DNA from: Gammaproteobacteria bacterium
GTDB taxonomy: Bacteria; Pseudomonadota; Gammaproteobacteria; Steroidobacterales; Woeseiaceae
Assembly: GCA_013151645.1 (NCBI GenBank)
Contig: JAADHU010000029.1
Span: forward strand, 62,001-126,000
Reading direction: 5' to 3'
DNA length: 64,000 bases
A program made the translations under genes and the position numbers. Below, piece by piece: positions 46,355-58,613 of this stretch. Every line of letters starts with the position of its first letter. The first letter of the stretch is position 1. Under the pieces are notes generated by a model that ran no database searches, was not told where the DNA came from, and saw only the letters and a list, made by a program, of their open reading frames with translations.

Positions 46355-48925
46355 CTAGTCCGCAAATTGCGCCAGGAACTGATTCAGCGCTTCACTCTCC
46401 CGCTCCCGGCGTGCAATACAGTTTTCCATCGATTCGTTCGCTTTCGCGAGTGCCGGCGCATACTCGTCACCACGACCGTCAAAAAATTCGTGCATCAATT
46501 GCAGATTGTGAGCACTGCAGGACGACTGGAACAGCTGCGGCAACATCGGATGGACGAAGGATGGAATTTTGTCCCTGAAGGCCTCCAGATTCCGTCCCAG
46601 CCAGTCATAGAGAATAGCGTGATCATCGAGAATCGACGCATAGAAACGAATGCCGGCGGTTGCGTCACCGGCCGCGACGGCATCGGACAGCGAAAAATCC
46701 AGGTGGGATCGAATGACCTCGGGGTCATCAAAGTAGATCGAGCCAAGAATGTTGCTTTTCAGGCCTTCCGACCGGGCATTCAGATAAGCCTGTTTGTAGA
46801 CCGTATACAATTTTCGGTCACCGGACAGCGCGGCAACGCGCAAAGCCTCGCGGCCGAGGCCCGAAGCAACAGAGTCCGGATCGCGCAGGTATCGGGCCGC
46901 AATATCGCTGGCGGCTTCCCGGACCGACCGGTCTGTGCCGTACTGCCCAAGGATGCGCATCAGGCGTGGGCGCATCTGTACCGTCGCTTCGGAGTCGCTG
47001 TCTTTCGCGTCTATGCCCACGGCGGTGAAACGAGCGGTCAGGGCCTGATCGACGAAGCGCGCAAACAGTTTGCGATTACTGTTGCCAACGAAGTTGTCGC
47101 CAATGGCCTTGAGCCGCTCCAGCGCCGGCAGGAACACCAGCGGGTGTGGGTCGTCGAGCATGCGGTTTAGCACAAACAGATAGTCTGCAAGCGTCAAATC
47201 GCCCGAGTCGAGCAGCGCGCCGCTGTTCGATAACAACGCAATCTTCTCGCGATTGGTGAGTTCATCGGCATCATCGACCAGCTTGTAGAGTTTCTGCACG
47301 TCGACGTTCCAGCGAAAGTAGCCATTGCCATCGGCGTCCGGGAATACCCAGTCGGCGTCGGCGGGAACATCGATGGTTCCTGATCTGTCGTTCAGGAGAT
47401 AAAACGTTCTGTGAACTTTGCCGTCCTTTTTGTACTTGATGTTCAGCGGTATTTCCCACTGCAGATCGGGCGCCTCGCGGCCGTAAGACAGGTAGCGTTT
47501 CTGCACCACGGTACCGTCGTCTTCCAGCTGCACAGACGCGTAACCGGGCTGATTCAGAAAATCACCGGCAATCGCGGCAACGTCCAGCCCCGAGGTCGCG
47601 CTGATGACGTCCCACAGGTCGGATTCCGTGGCGTTGCCCCAGGCGAATTTCTTCAGATAGGCCTGGATGGATTTGCGGAAGGCCTCCGGTCCGACATAGG
47701 CCTCCAGCATATTCAGGATCGCATGACCTTTGCTGTAGTTAAGGCCCATGCCGTCGAAAATTTCCGCTTCGTTACGCACCGTGCGGCGAATCGCTTTTGA
47801 GCTTGTGCGCTGATCGACGGAGAATGCGCCGGACTGCGGCAGTCGAAGATTGGTCTCGTATTGCGGATAAGCCTTTTCCAGTATCGACATGGACATCCAG
47901 GTGGCGAACGCTTCGTTGAGCCACAGATCGTTCCACCACGCCATCGTGACCAGGTCGCCGTACCAGATATGGGCAACCTCATGCGCAACCACCATAACCG
48001 CGCGCATCGCGGTTCGCCCGGACGCCTCGTCACCGAGCATCAGCAGGTCGGTACGGAACGTGATCAGACCCGGGTTTTCCATCGCGCCGAAAGCGAATTC
48101 GGGTACTGCGAGGAAATCGAGTTTCTTGTAGGGGTAGTCGAAGCCGAAATACTCTTCCAGGGCAGCGACCACCGTTGGTGTCTCTCGCAGAACAAAGCCG
48201 AGTTCGCCGGCGCGACCCTTCGGCGTGTAAATGAACCCCGGAATCGACATGCCTTCAATTTCGGCGCGATCGAGCGGGCCGACGCTGTAGGCGATCAGGT
48301 AGCTCGGCAGGGGTTTGGTCTGCATAAACGCTACGCGCTGCCAGTCGTTTTTCAGCGTCGTGTTCGCGACCGGCGTATTCGAGATGACGGTCAGGCCGAC
48401 CGGCGCATTAATCGTCAGTTGAAAGGGAATCTTGAAGCCCGGCTCATCGAAAACCGGAAACGCGCGGCGCGCATAGACGGACTCGAACTGGGTGAAAACG
48501 TAGTCGTTGTCCTCAAAATGCACCCGGTGCATGCCGAGCGAATCGGTGGAATAGGGACCCTCGAACTCGATGCCAAGTTCGTAGTCCCCGGCTTCCAGCG
48601 CTTGTCCGTCGGCAAGCCAGTGCATGTCCCAATCACCGGGCGTCGCCTCGAGCGTGCGTACAGTGCCGTTGCCCGATAACGTTATCCGGGTCATATCAAG
48701 ACCGAGTTGATAAATTCCGATACGGTCGGTTCGCTCATCGATGGTCAGCTTGATGGTGGTGTTGCCGCTGTAGTCATCGGCGGCCGGGTCCAGGCGAAGC
48801 TCAATCTCCTGAGAGGTGGGATAAATACCCGGGGGCAGTCGATAGTCGACCGCATCGTCGCCAAAAACGACACCTGTGAAGGCAACCGACGCGGCTACGG
48901 CCAATATGAAACGATGTATTTTCAT
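46355..48925 (-). CDS. Exported M1 family metallo-aminopeptidase
   Basis: This is an 856-residue exported zinc aminopeptidase. The start is the ATG giving MKIHRFILAVAASVAFTGVVFG, a signal peptide, with GGAG eight bases upstream. The substrate-anchoring GAMEN motif and the zinc site HEVAHIWYGDLV...NEAFATW are both intact. It ends in an ERAP1-like helical C-terminal domain. M1 enzymes release N-terminal residues from peptides. It is the downstream gene of a two-gene minus-strand unit with an S9 peptidase. Confidence 0.94.
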   Translation of the reverse strand: MKIHRFILAVAASVAFTGVVFGDDAVDYRLPPGIYPTSQEIELRLDPAADDYSGNTTIKLTIDERTDRIGIYQLGLDMTRITLSGNGTVRTLEATPGDWDMHWLADGQALEAGDYELGIEFEGPYSTDSLGMHRVHFEDNDYVFTQFESVYARRAFPVFDEPGFKIPFQLTINAPVGLTVISNTPVANTTLKNDWQRVAFMQTKPLPSYLIAYSVGPLDRAEIEGMSIPGFIYTPKGRAGELGFVLRETPTVVAALEEYFGFDYPYKKLDFLAVPEFAFGAMENPGLITFRTDLLMLGDEASGRTAMRAVMVVAHEVAHIWYGDLVTMAWWNDLWLNEAFATWMSMSILEKAYPQYETNLRLPQSGAFSVDQRTSSKAIRRTVRNEAEIFDGMGLNYSKGHAILNMLEAYVGPEAFRKSIQAYLKKFAWGNATESDLWDVISATSGLDVAAIAGDFLNQPGYASVQLEDDGTVVQKRYLSYGREAPDLQWEIPLNIKYKKDGKVHRTFYLLNDRSGTIDVPADADWVFPDADGNGYFRWNVDVQKLYKLVDDADELTNREKIALLSNSGALLDSGDLTLADYLFVLNRMLDDPHPLVFLPALERLKAIGDNFVGNSNRKLFARFVDQALTARFTAVGIDAKDSDSEATVQMRPRLMRILGQYGTDRSVREAASDIAARYLRDPDSVASGLGREALRVAALSGDRKLYTVYKQAYLNARSEGLKSNILGSIYFDDPEVIRSHLDFSLSDAVAAGDATAGIRFYASILDDHAILYDWLGRNLEAFRDKIPSFVHPMLPQLFQSSCSAHNLQLMHEFFDGRGDEYAPALAKANESMENCIARRERESEALNQFLAQFAD

Positions 48926-49041
48926 CAAGCAATCTCCAAAAAACGTTACGCGCAAGGGCCGGCCCGCTGGCGGACGCTTGTTATTAAGATGCATTGACCC
49001 GCAATCCGGGCAATAAGTTCGGCGGCGTGTCCGCGGATTAT

Positions 49042-51066
49042 TCAATCCCGATGCTTTCGGAACCAGGCCAGTATGTTGTCGACCTTGGCGATAAGATGCG
49101 AAGGGTGACTGGCGATGCCGTGCGATGCCTCCGGAAATCGCACCAGCGCGGTGTCGATTTTGCGGAGCTTCAATGCCTGGTAATACTGCTCCGCCTCCCC
49201 GATCGGCGTGCGGTAGTCCTGCTCACCCGAGATCAGCAGCGTTGGCGTCGTCACGTTACCGACCAGTGATAGCGGCGACCGTGCCCAGTAAGCGTCCGGA
49301 TCTTCCCAGGGCGCCTTCTCAAACCAGTACGCCGGCATGAACGCGGAGATGTCGGTGGTCAGCGACGTGCTGATCCAGTTAATGACCGGTTTTGCGACCA
49401 CGGCGGCGCGAAAGCGGTCGGTCTTGCCGACGATCCAGGCGGTCAGCACACCGCCCCCCGATCCGCCGGTCACGTACAGCTGGCGCTCATCGATGTAGCC
49501 TTTCGCGATGACAGCATCGACACCGGACATCAGGTCGTCGTAGTCCTGGCTGGGGTAATTGTGGTGAATGGTGTTGGCGAATCCATCGCCGTAGCTGGTT
49601 GAACCACGCGGGTTCGTGAACAGCACGACATAGCCGGCCGCGGCGTAACGCTGAATCTCCGCGGAGAAATGCGGTCCGTAGGCCGCAAACGGCCCACCGT
49701 GAATCTCCAGGATCAACGGATATTGCTTGCTGGCGTCGAAATCCGGCGGTGTAACGATCCAGCCCTGGATCTCGAGCGCGCCGGCGGGCGAAGACCAGCT
49801 GATCGCCTCGACCTGTCCCAGTGATTTGTGTGCGAACAGGTCGTCATTGAGATGCGTTAGTTTTCTCGCCGCACCACCGCGCCGGGCCACCGCAACATCG
49901 GCCGGGCGGTACTTCGTGCCGGCGGTGTAGGCGTAGGTTCCATTCCGGGAAACAGAAAATCCGCCGCTCGTATACGGGCGACCCAGCGAGACGCCGCCGA
50001 CATCGTGTACCTGTGACTCGATGGCGCCGCGCATCGAGAGCGTCGCGATATGGCGTTCACCGCGGGAGTCGTAAAGCACGTAAAGGCGCTTTGAACTGCC
50101 GGCCCACTGAACGTCGCCGATGGATCGATCGAAGTTCGCGGTCAAAGCGCGCGGGTTGTCGCCGTTCGCATCCATCAGGTAGACCATGGAATTGTGGTAG
50201 CCCATCTTTCGGTCATCGAATCCCCGATAAGCGATGGTCGACCCATCCGGCGAAAAAACGGGCGCCGTGTCCGGACCGACACGATCGGTCAGTTGAGTCA
50301 TCGATCCATCGCTTACATCGACGGACCAGATTTCGGATTCGAGCGGTTGGTATTGAGCATCGTCGATACGGCTCGCGGAGAAGACAATGGTTTTTCCGTC
50401 CGGAGACCACGACAGCGGCCCTGAATGGTCGTAGTGCCCGCGCGTGAGCTGCCTTGCGGTGCCGCCCTCGGCCGGCACGACGAAGAGGTGGGCATTACCC
50501 ACGTCAAGATAACCCCGTCCGTCGACACGATAGACCAGGCGGTCTATCACCTTGACCGATGGCGCCCATTGCGCACCTTCGGGCGTTGCGGGCGCCTCAG
50601 CCAACGTGGGCCCTTTGCCGGGCAGGAACATCGAGAAAGCGATCTGGGTGCCGTCGGGAGACCAGCGAATCGAGGATGGTGCCTTGCGGAGATTGGTAAT
50701 CAGTGCGGTCTGCCCGCTATCCATCCAGCGCACGTAGAGTTGGGCGCCACGGCCTTCGGTCGATGAAACATAGGCGATGCGATCACCCTGCGGCGACCAT
50801 CGGGGGCTCGTGAAGTTGTCGGTACCCGATAGCAGGGGGCGATGGTGCCGGCCGTCGGCGGAGATACTCCAGATATTCGAGCGTGGGAGGTCCGTCATAA
50901 TGTCCATGGACTGCCTGACGTACACAATGCGGGTTCCATCGGGTGAAATCTGCGGCTCGGACGCGACCTCCAGTTCAAAGACGTCGAGGGAATTGAAGAT
51001 AGCCGGGTCGGGATGGGCGAGCGCAACGCCCGACAGGGCGATCAGGGTCAGAATAAGTCGGTGCAT
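49042..51066 (-). CDS. Exported S9 family peptidase
   Basis: This is a 674-residue exported peptidase, with a signal peptide (MHRLILTLIALSGVALA) and GGAG nine bases before the ATG at 51066. Beta-propeller blades cover about 40-400, with SPDGTRIVYVR, SPQGDRIAYVSS and SPDGKTIVFSA. The catalytic domain has nucleophile VTGGSGGGVLTAW, acid in SGEQDYRTP and His in EASHGIASH. It resembles acylaminoacyl- or dipeptidyl-peptidases. It is 116 bases upstream of the M1 aminopeptidase on the same strand; the two may be one transcript. Confidence 0.93.
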   Translation of the reverse strand: MHRLILTLIALSGVALAHPDPAIFNSLDVFELEVASEPQISPDGTRIVYVRQSMDIMTDLPRSNIWSISADGRHHRPLLSGTDNFTSPRWSPQGDRIAYVSSTEGRGAQLYVRWMDSGQTALITNLRKAPSSIRWSPDGTQIAFSMFLPGKGPTLAEAPATPEGAQWAPSVKVIDRLVYRVDGRGYLDVGNAHLFVVPAEGGTARQLTRGHYDHSGPLSWSPDGKTIVFSASRIDDAQYQPLESEIWSVDVSDGSMTQLTDRVGPDTAPVFSPDGSTIAYRGFDDRKMGYHNSMVYLMDANGDNPRALTANFDRSIGDVQWAGSSKRLYVLYDSRGERHIATLSMRGAIESQVHDVGGVSLGRPYTSGGFSVSRNGTYAYTAGTKYRPADVAVARRGGAARKLTHLNDDLFAHKSLGQVEAISWSSPAGALEIQGWIVTPPDFDASKQYPLILEIHGGPFAAYGPHFSAEIQRYAAAGYVVLFTNPRGSTSYGDGFANTIHHNYPSQDYDDLMSGVDAVIAKGYIDERQLYVTGGSGGGVLTAWIVGKTDRFRAAVVAKPVINWISTSLTTDISAFMPAYWFEKAPWEDPDAYWARSPLSLVGNVTTPTLLISGEQDYRTPIGEAEQYYQALKLRKIDTALVRFPEASHGIASHPSHLIAKVDNILAWFRKHRD

Positions 51067-51216
51067 GGTACTGCTCTCCGCAGGGTGAGGCTCATCGAGC
51101 GCCAAAGCATCCACGAGTCCCGCGCTGCATTCAAGTTCTGCCGGGTGCGTTGAAACACGTTCGACAGACCCCATACAATTATTGCCTCAGATGGGTTTTT
51201 TCAGTGTCTTATCATG

Positions 51217-51245
51217 TTGCCATGCACCATCCGCCCCACTATAAT
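51217..51245 (+). promoter_or_regulatory. Sigma-70 promoter of the atp operon
   Basis: TTGCCA (51217-51222, five of six to consensus) and a perfect TATAAT (51240-51245) have an exact 17-base spacer. It lies about 105 bases upstream of atpI, so transcription would start near 51252. Confidence 0.85.
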
Positions 51246-51287
51246 GCGCGGGCTAAGCACAGGCTCGCTTGGCCAGAAAGTAGCAAT

Positions 51288-51329
51288 AACGCCACTCGCC
51301 GTCAGTTGACCGACGGACGTGGCGTTTTT
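51288..51329 (+). terminator. Intrinsic terminator-like hairpin in the atp leader
   Basis: AACGCCAC (51288-51295) pairs with GTGGCGTT (51319-51326), enclosing a second stem CCGTC/GACGG (51299-51303, 51312-51316). A five-T run (51325-51329) follows at once. It lies about 40 bases after the predicted transcription start and 21 bases before the atpI ATG. It has the form of an attenuator. Confidence 0.7.
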
Positions 51330-51350
51330 AGTGCCGGAGGCAAACCTGAA

Positions 51351-51749
51351 ATGATCGTGGGGGCCAGGGAGAAATCCACCGCCTCGTTCGGCCTGATCGT
51401 CCGGGTTCTGCTGGCGCAAATGGGCATTAGCGTGGTGATTGCCGCGTTGTTTTGGGGCTTAACCGGAAACGTTTCCGGCTATTCGGCATTGCTGGGTGGC
51501 CTGACGTGCGTGGTCCCAAATGCTTTTCTGGCGCTGCGACTCGTCGTGCCGCGACGCGACCCGGGGGCAGGTGCCCTGGTCGGTGCGGCTTATGTCGGCG
51601 AATTGGGCAAACTGGCACTGACGGTGATTATGTTTACGCTGATTTTCACGTTGGTTCGGCCGCTCGCGGCAGGTGCGCTGTTTACCGGCTTTATCGCCGC
51701 ACAGTTGGCAACGTTTGCCGGGTTCCTGATGCGGGACCGGCAGGAATGA
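51351..51749 (+). CDS. atpI: ATP synthase subunit I
   Basis: This is a 132-residue membrane protein at the head of the atp operon, with four predicted hydrophobic segments. These include VRVLLAQMGISVVIAALFWGL and TVIMFTLIFTLV. AtpI proteins help assemble the c-ring or import Mg2+ and are poorly conserved, so position is the main evidence. The ATG at 51351 has GGAGG 10 bases upstream. The long upstream frame contains the promoter and is not coding. atpB follows after 28 bases. Confidence 0.85.
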   Translation: MIVGAREKSTASFGLIVRVLLAQMGISVVIAALFWGLTGNVSGYSALLGGLTCVVPNAFLALRLVVPRRDPGAGALVGAAYVGELGKLALTVIMFTLIFTLVRPLAAGALFTGFIAAQLATFAGFLMRDRQE

Positions 51750-51765
51750 GAGACCAGGGAAATAA

Positions 51766-52623
<858 letters not shown>

Positions 52624-52629
52624 ATTTAA

Positions 52630-52932
<303 letters not shown>

Positions 52933-52985
52933 CATTGACCGTCGCTCACGCGACTGGTTTTTGAAGCAATTTTTAGGAGTCACTA

Positions 52986-53459
52986 GTGGACATTAATATC
53001 GGTACTCTCGTCGGCCAGATGATCGCGATGCTCGTGTTTGTCTGGTTCTGTATGAAGTACATATGGCCGCCGATCCTGAATGCGATCGAAGAACGGCAAA
53101 CGCAGATTGCGGACGGCCTTGCGGCTGCCGAGCGCGGACAACAAAGTCTCGACCAGGCACAAACTGAAGCAGGCGTGATTGTTGACGATGCGCGCAAGCA
53201 GGCGACCAGCATCCTGGATCAGGCGCATGCCCGGGCCAGTGAAATCGTCGCCGACGGTAAAACGGATGGCGTCAAGGAGCGCGAGCGTCAGCTCTCGCTG
53301 GCTACCGCCGAAATCGAGCAGGAGGCCAATCGTGCACGCGAAGAACTTCGCGGACAGGTTTCCGCGATTGCCGTTGCCAGCGCCGAAAAAATTCTTCGAC
53401 GTGAAATTGACGGTCGTGCTCATGAGGACATCCTGAGCCAGCTGGCGGCAGAGCTTTAG
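52986..53459 (+). CDS. atpF: ATP synthase F0 subunit b
   Basis: This 157-residue stator protein has a membrane segment near the N-terminus (about 8-25, GQMIAMLVFVWFCMKYIWPP). A long charged helical coiled coil follows that reaches to the F1 head. The start is a GTG at 52986 with AGGAG six bases upstream. It is the third F0 gene in the standard order. Confidence 0.96.
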   Translation: MDINIGTLVGQMIAMLVFVWFCMKYIWPPILNAIEERQTQIADGLAAAERGQQSLDQAQTEAGVIVDDARKQATSILDQAHARASEIVADGKTDGVKERERQLSLATAEIEQEANRAREELRGQVSAIAVASAEKILRREIDGRAHEDILSQLAAEL

Positions 53460-53471
53460 GTCGCCGCGGAT

Positions 53472-54035
53472 ATGGCCGATAACAACACGATTGCGAGACC
53501 GTATGCCGAGGCCATTTTCGAACTGGCCCGGGACGCGAATTCGCTGGATACGTGGTCGCAAGCCTTGGGCGTTGCCCGCTCGCTGATGGCGGATGGCACG
53601 GCAGCGCGGTTCTTGCTGCGACCGTCGCTGTCCAATGACGAGCGCCTCCGTTTTCTGGCTGAGCTGTTCGCGGCGGCCGGTGGAAAGTCGAACGTTTTTG
53701 CCGGTGGCGACACCTGGGGCACGAACTTTCTGAAGCTTCTGCTCGAATATCGCCGTGTGTCCGTTTTGCCGGAAATCTCCGAGCATTTTGAAGTGTTGAA
53801 GGCGGGCATTGAAAATACCATCGACGTCACCGTCACATCGGCGACGTCGCTCAGTCAGGCGCAACAAAAAACCCTGATCGACGCACTCAAAAGGCGCTTC
53901 GGTCGTGACGTAAATCTGCAAACAGAAATTGATGAAAACCTTATTGGTGGTGCGGTTATTCGTGCCGGCGATGTTGTCATAGATGGATCACTGCGATCGA
54001 GCCTGAAGGGCTTGGCCAACGCGCTGATCGCTTAA
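53472..54035 (+). CDS. atpH: ATP synthase F1 subunit delta
   Basis: This is a 187-residue soluble stator subunit that joins the b dimer to alpha. The N-terminus [18 protein letters not shown] and the C-terminal [20 protein letters not shown] are typical of OSCP/delta proteins. It lies 12 bases after atpF and 13 before atpA, within the operon. Confidence 0.96.
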   Translation: MADNNTIARPYAEAIFELARDANSLDTWSQALGVARSLMADGTAARFLLRPSLSNDERLRFLAELFAAAGGKSNVFAGGDTWGTNFLKLLLEYRRVSVLPEISEHFEVLKAGIENTIDVTVTSATSLSQAQQKTLIDALKRRFGRDVNLQTEIDENLIGGAVIRAGDVVIDGSLRSSLKGLANALIA

Positions 54036-54048
54036 AGAGGAAAAGAAG

Positions 54049-55590
54049 ATGGCACTCAAAGCTTCTGAAATCAGTCAACTGATTAAAGAGCGAATCGAGA
54101 ACTTCGAGGCATCCGCGGAAGCACAGGATGTGGGCACTGTTATTGGTGTCACCGATGGAATCGTACGTATTCACGGCCTTGCCGACGCGCGTTATGGTGA
54201 GATGCTCGAATTCCCCGGCAACACGTTCGGCATGGCGTTGAACCTGGAGCAGGACTCGGTTGGTGCCGTGGTCCTTGGTGACTACAAGCACATCTCCGAG
54301 GGCGATACCGTCAAGACCACGGGACGCATTCTTGAGGTGCCAGTCGGCGAAGCATTGCTCGGCCGGGTCGTTGATGCGCTGGGCAACCCGATCGATGGCA
54401 AGGGACCGATTGACGCAACCGAAACAGCGCCGATCGAGAAAGTCGCGCCCGGCGTTATCGAACGCAAGTCGGTCGATCAGCCGGTGCAGACCGGATTGAA
54501 AGCCATCGATGCAATGGTGCCCATCGGGCGCGGTCAGCGCGAGTTGATCATTGGCGATCGCCAAACGGGCAAGACGGCGGTGGCAGTCGATGCCATCATC
54601 AACCAGGTGGGTACGGGCATTAAGTGTATCTACGTCGCGATTGGCCAGAAGGCATCGTCGATTGCCGGCGTCGTCAGGAAACTCGAAGAAGTCGGCGCCA
54701 TGGGGCATACGATTGTCGTCGCGGCCGCCGCGGCCGATTCACCCGCATTGCAATACATCGCGCCGTATGCCGGTACGTCGATGGGCGAGTACTTCCTCGA
54801 CAAGGGTGAAGACGCACTGATTATTTTCGACGACCTGACAAAACAGGCATGGGCCTATCGCCAGATCTCCTTGTTGCTGCGTCGCCCGCCGGGTCGTGAA
54901 GCGTATCCGGGTGATGTTTTTTACCTGCATTCCCGTTTGCTTGAGCGCGCATCACGCGTCAATGAAGAATACGTTGAAGATGTGACGGGCGGAAAAGTAA
55001 AAGGCAAAACGGGGTCCCTGACAGCGCTGCCGATCATTGAAACACAGGCCGGTGACGTGTCCGCTTTCGTACCGACGAACGTTATCTCGATCACGGACGG
55101 ACAGATCTTCCTTGAGACAGATCTGTTTAACGCCGGTGTCCGGCCCGCGATCAACGCTGGTCTTTCCGTGTCCCGAGTGGGCGGTGCGGCGCAAACGAAA
55201 ATCATCAAGAAGCTCGGCGGTGGTGTAAGGCTGGCGCTGGCGCAATATCGTGAGCTTGCCGCATTCGCACAGTTCGCCTCCGACCTCGATGAAATTACTC
55301 GCAAGCAGCTTGCACGCGGTGAGCGCGTTACTGAGCTGATGAAACAGAAACAGTATTCCCCGTTGTCCGTCGCGGAGATGGGTTTGTCGCTGTTCGCGGT
55401 GAACGAAGGCTTTATCGACGACGTTGATGTTTCCAAAGTCGGTGACTACGAAGCAGCCCTGCATGACTACGCCAGAGCGAATGACGCCGATTTGATGGAG
55501 AAGATCAATGCAAGCGGCGATCTTAACGACGAAATCAGCGCGGGCCTGAAGGCGGTTTGCGAAGGCTTCGCAGAAAAGGGAGCGTATTAA
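54049..55590 (+). CDS. atpA: ATP synthase F1 subunit alpha
   Basis: This is a 513-residue nucleotide-binding subunit (E. coli 513). The P-loop is [13 protein letters not shown], and the signature [17 protein letters not shown] is present. AAAGAGGAAAAG-like sequence precedes the ATG. It alternates with beta in the catalytic head and carries the non-catalytic nucleotide sites. Downstream is a 160-base gap, unusually long for this operon, with a half REP-like element. Confidence 0.98.
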   Translation: MALKASEISQLIKERIENFEASAEAQDVGTVIGVTDGIVRIHGLADARYGEMLEFPGNTFGMALNLEQDSVGAVVLGDYKHISEGDTVKTTGRILEVPVGEALLGRVVDALGNPIDGKGPIDATETAPIEKVAPGVIERKSVDQPVQTGLKAIDAMVPIGRGQRELIIGDRQTGKTAVAVDAIINQVGTGIKCIYVAIGQKASSIAGVVRKLEEVGAMGHTIVVAAAAADSPALQYIAPYAGTSMGEYFLDKGEDALIIFDDLTKQAWAYRQISLLLRRPPGREAYPGDVFYLHSRLLERASRVNEEYVEDVTGGKVKGKTGSLTALPIIETQAGDVSAFVPTNVISITDGQIFLETDLFNAGVRPAINAGLSVSRVGGAAQTKIIKKLGGGVRLALAQYRELAAFAQFASDLDEITRKQLARGERVTELMKQKQYSPLSVAEMGLSLFAVNEGFIDDVDVSKVGDYEAALHDYARANDADLMEKINASGDLNDEISAGLKAVCEGFAEKGAY

Positions 55591-55595
55591 CAATT

Positions 55596-55623
55596 TGTAG
55601 GAGCGTCTCCTGAGGCGCGACCC
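55596..55623. repeat. Solo REP-like half-repeat between atpA and atpG
   Basis: TGTAGGAGCGTCTCCTGAGG followed by CGCGACC matches the right arm of the REPIN-like elements at 36.9, 40.3 and 46.3 kb. No inverted partner is present. The rest of the gap (55624-55750) shows no gene. Confidence 0.75.
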
Positions 55624-55750
55624 GCCAATGCCGAGAAAAACGCAAAGCGGCGGATCACGACAGGGTTGAAAGACGTTCTATCGAGAAAAGTGCACTGAAG
55701 TTTCCTGCGCGAAGCAGGTAAGTGCCAAGCGAGTTGATCAGAGATATTTT

Positions 55751-56623
55751 ATGTCCGGCGAAAAAGAAATACGCAATAAGATCCGCAGCGTGAAGAACAT
55801 GCAGAAGATCACCAAGGCGATGGAAATGGTTGCTGCCGCGAAGATTCGCAAAGCGCAGAACCAGATGGAAGCGTCGCGTCCCTATGCGGAGCGCATTCGC
55901 CGCGTCGTCGGTCACCTGGGCGCAGCCAATCCGGACTACAAACATCCGTGGCTGGTTGAACGTGAGGTGAAGCGCGTTGGTTATATCGTGATTTCGACCG
56001 ATCGTGGTCTTTGCGGCGGCCTGAATATCAATATGTTCAAGAAGGTTATTGGCGAACTGCAACACTGGAAAAACGAAGGCGTGGAGGTTGACCTGACATT
56101 GGTCGGTGCCAAAGCCGTACAGTTTTTCCGCCGTCTTGGTGGCAACGTAGTCGGCACGGCGACGCATCTGGGCGATCGGCCGCAGGCGAACGACCTCATT
56201 GGTGCGATTAAAGTCATGCTCGACTCCTACAGTGATGGGAATATTGACCGACTGTACGTCGTCCATAATGAATTCGTCAGCACGATGAGCCAGAAGCCGG
56301 ACGTAAAAGAACTGTTGCCGGTCAGCGCGATCGATCTGGGTGAAGAAACCCTGCAGGCCCACTGGGATTACATCTACGAGCCGGATGCCGTGGACCTCCT
56401 GGATGATGTCCTGTTGCGCTACATCGAGTCCCAGGTTTACCGCGGTGCGGTCGAAAACTTCGCCTGCGAAATGGCGGCGAAGATGGTGGCCATGAAGTCC
56501 GCGACCGATAACGCGGGCGATATTATTGATCAGCTGCAGCTCGTGTATAACAAAGCGCGGCAAGCATCGATCACACAGGAAATTTCAGAAATCGTCGGCG
56601 GCGCGGCTGCCGTCTCCGAGTAA
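55751..56623 (+). CDS. atpG: ATP synthase F1 subunit gamma
   Basis: This 290-residue central rotor shaft has long terminal helices. The N-terminus is [20 protein letters not shown] and the C-terminus is [32 protein letters not shown] lies between them, a gamma-subunit marker. The ATG at 55751 gives the standard start. Confidence 0.98.
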   Translation: MSGEKEIRNKIRSVKNMQKITKAMEMVAAAKIRKAQNQMEASRPYAERIRRVVGHLGAANPDYKHPWLVEREVKRVGYIVISTDRGLCGGLNINMFKKVIGELQHWKNEGVEVDLTLVGAKAVQFFRRLGGNVVGTATHLGDRPQANDLIGAIKVMLDSYSDGNIDRLYVVHNEFVSTMSQKPDVKELLPVSAIDLGEETLQAHWDYIYEPDAVDLLDDVLLRYIESQVYRGAVENFACEMAAKMVAMKSATDNAGDIIDQLQLVYNKARQASITQEISEIVGGAAAVSE

Positions 56624-58063
<1,440 letters not shown>

Positions 58064-58081
58064 GCGGAAGAGCACAAGATC

Positions 58082-58498
58082 ATGGCCACAATTCGAGTTG
58101 ACATCGTCTCTGCAGAAGGTGAAATCTATTCAGGTGACGCCAACATGGTGTATGCGCCCGCCCGCATGGGTGAGGTTGGCATTGCGCCGCGGCATGCGCC
58201 GTTATTGACGGCGCTGAAGCCGGGCGAAGTCCGCGTAGAGGACACCGAGGGAAAAGAGCACTTTTTCTACATCACCGGTGGCATGCTCGAGATTCAACCG
58301 CATCTTGTGACGGTACTCGCCGACACGGCTCTTCGCGGCGAGCAACTTGACGAAGCGGCCGCGCTTGCGGCCAAACAAGCCGCGGAAGAGGCGTTGAAGG
58401 GCATCTCCGACAAAACCGATTTGGCCAAAGCCCAGGCCGAGCTGGTCGAAGCCCAGGCACGCTATCGCGCCACACAAAAGCTGAAGGGCCAGCGCTAG
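58082..58498 (+). CDS. atpC: ATP synthase F1 subunit epsilon
   Basis: This 138-residue subunit completes the nine-gene operon. It has an N-terminal beta-sandwich (VDIVSAEGEIYSGDANMV, MGEVGIAPRHAPLLTALKPG) and a C-terminal helical hairpin (about 90-138) that can inhibit ATP hydrolysis. It is 18 bases after atpD. No clear terminator is visible in the 115 bases before the CLC gene. Confidence 0.97.
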   Translation: MATIRVDIVSAEGEIYSGDANMVYAPARMGEVGIAPRHAPLLTALKPGEVRVEDTEGKEHFFYITGGMLEIQPHLVTVLADTALRGEQLDEAAALAAKQAAEEALKGISDKTDLAKAQAELVEAQARYRATQKLKGQR

Positions 58499-58613
58499 CC
58501 GCACACGCAGGCCGACCACCCGGAATAACACTGGATCTGGCGAGTCGTCGAGCGAGACGGGCGCCGCGCTTGCAGTGGGAAAAATCCTGCCGAGCCCTTA
58601 TTCTGTCCGGACT

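Noticed and set aside
51150-51350. Upstream extension of AtpI
   Set aside because: It would run through the -35/-10 promoter and the leader hairpin; the membrane protein begins at 51351.
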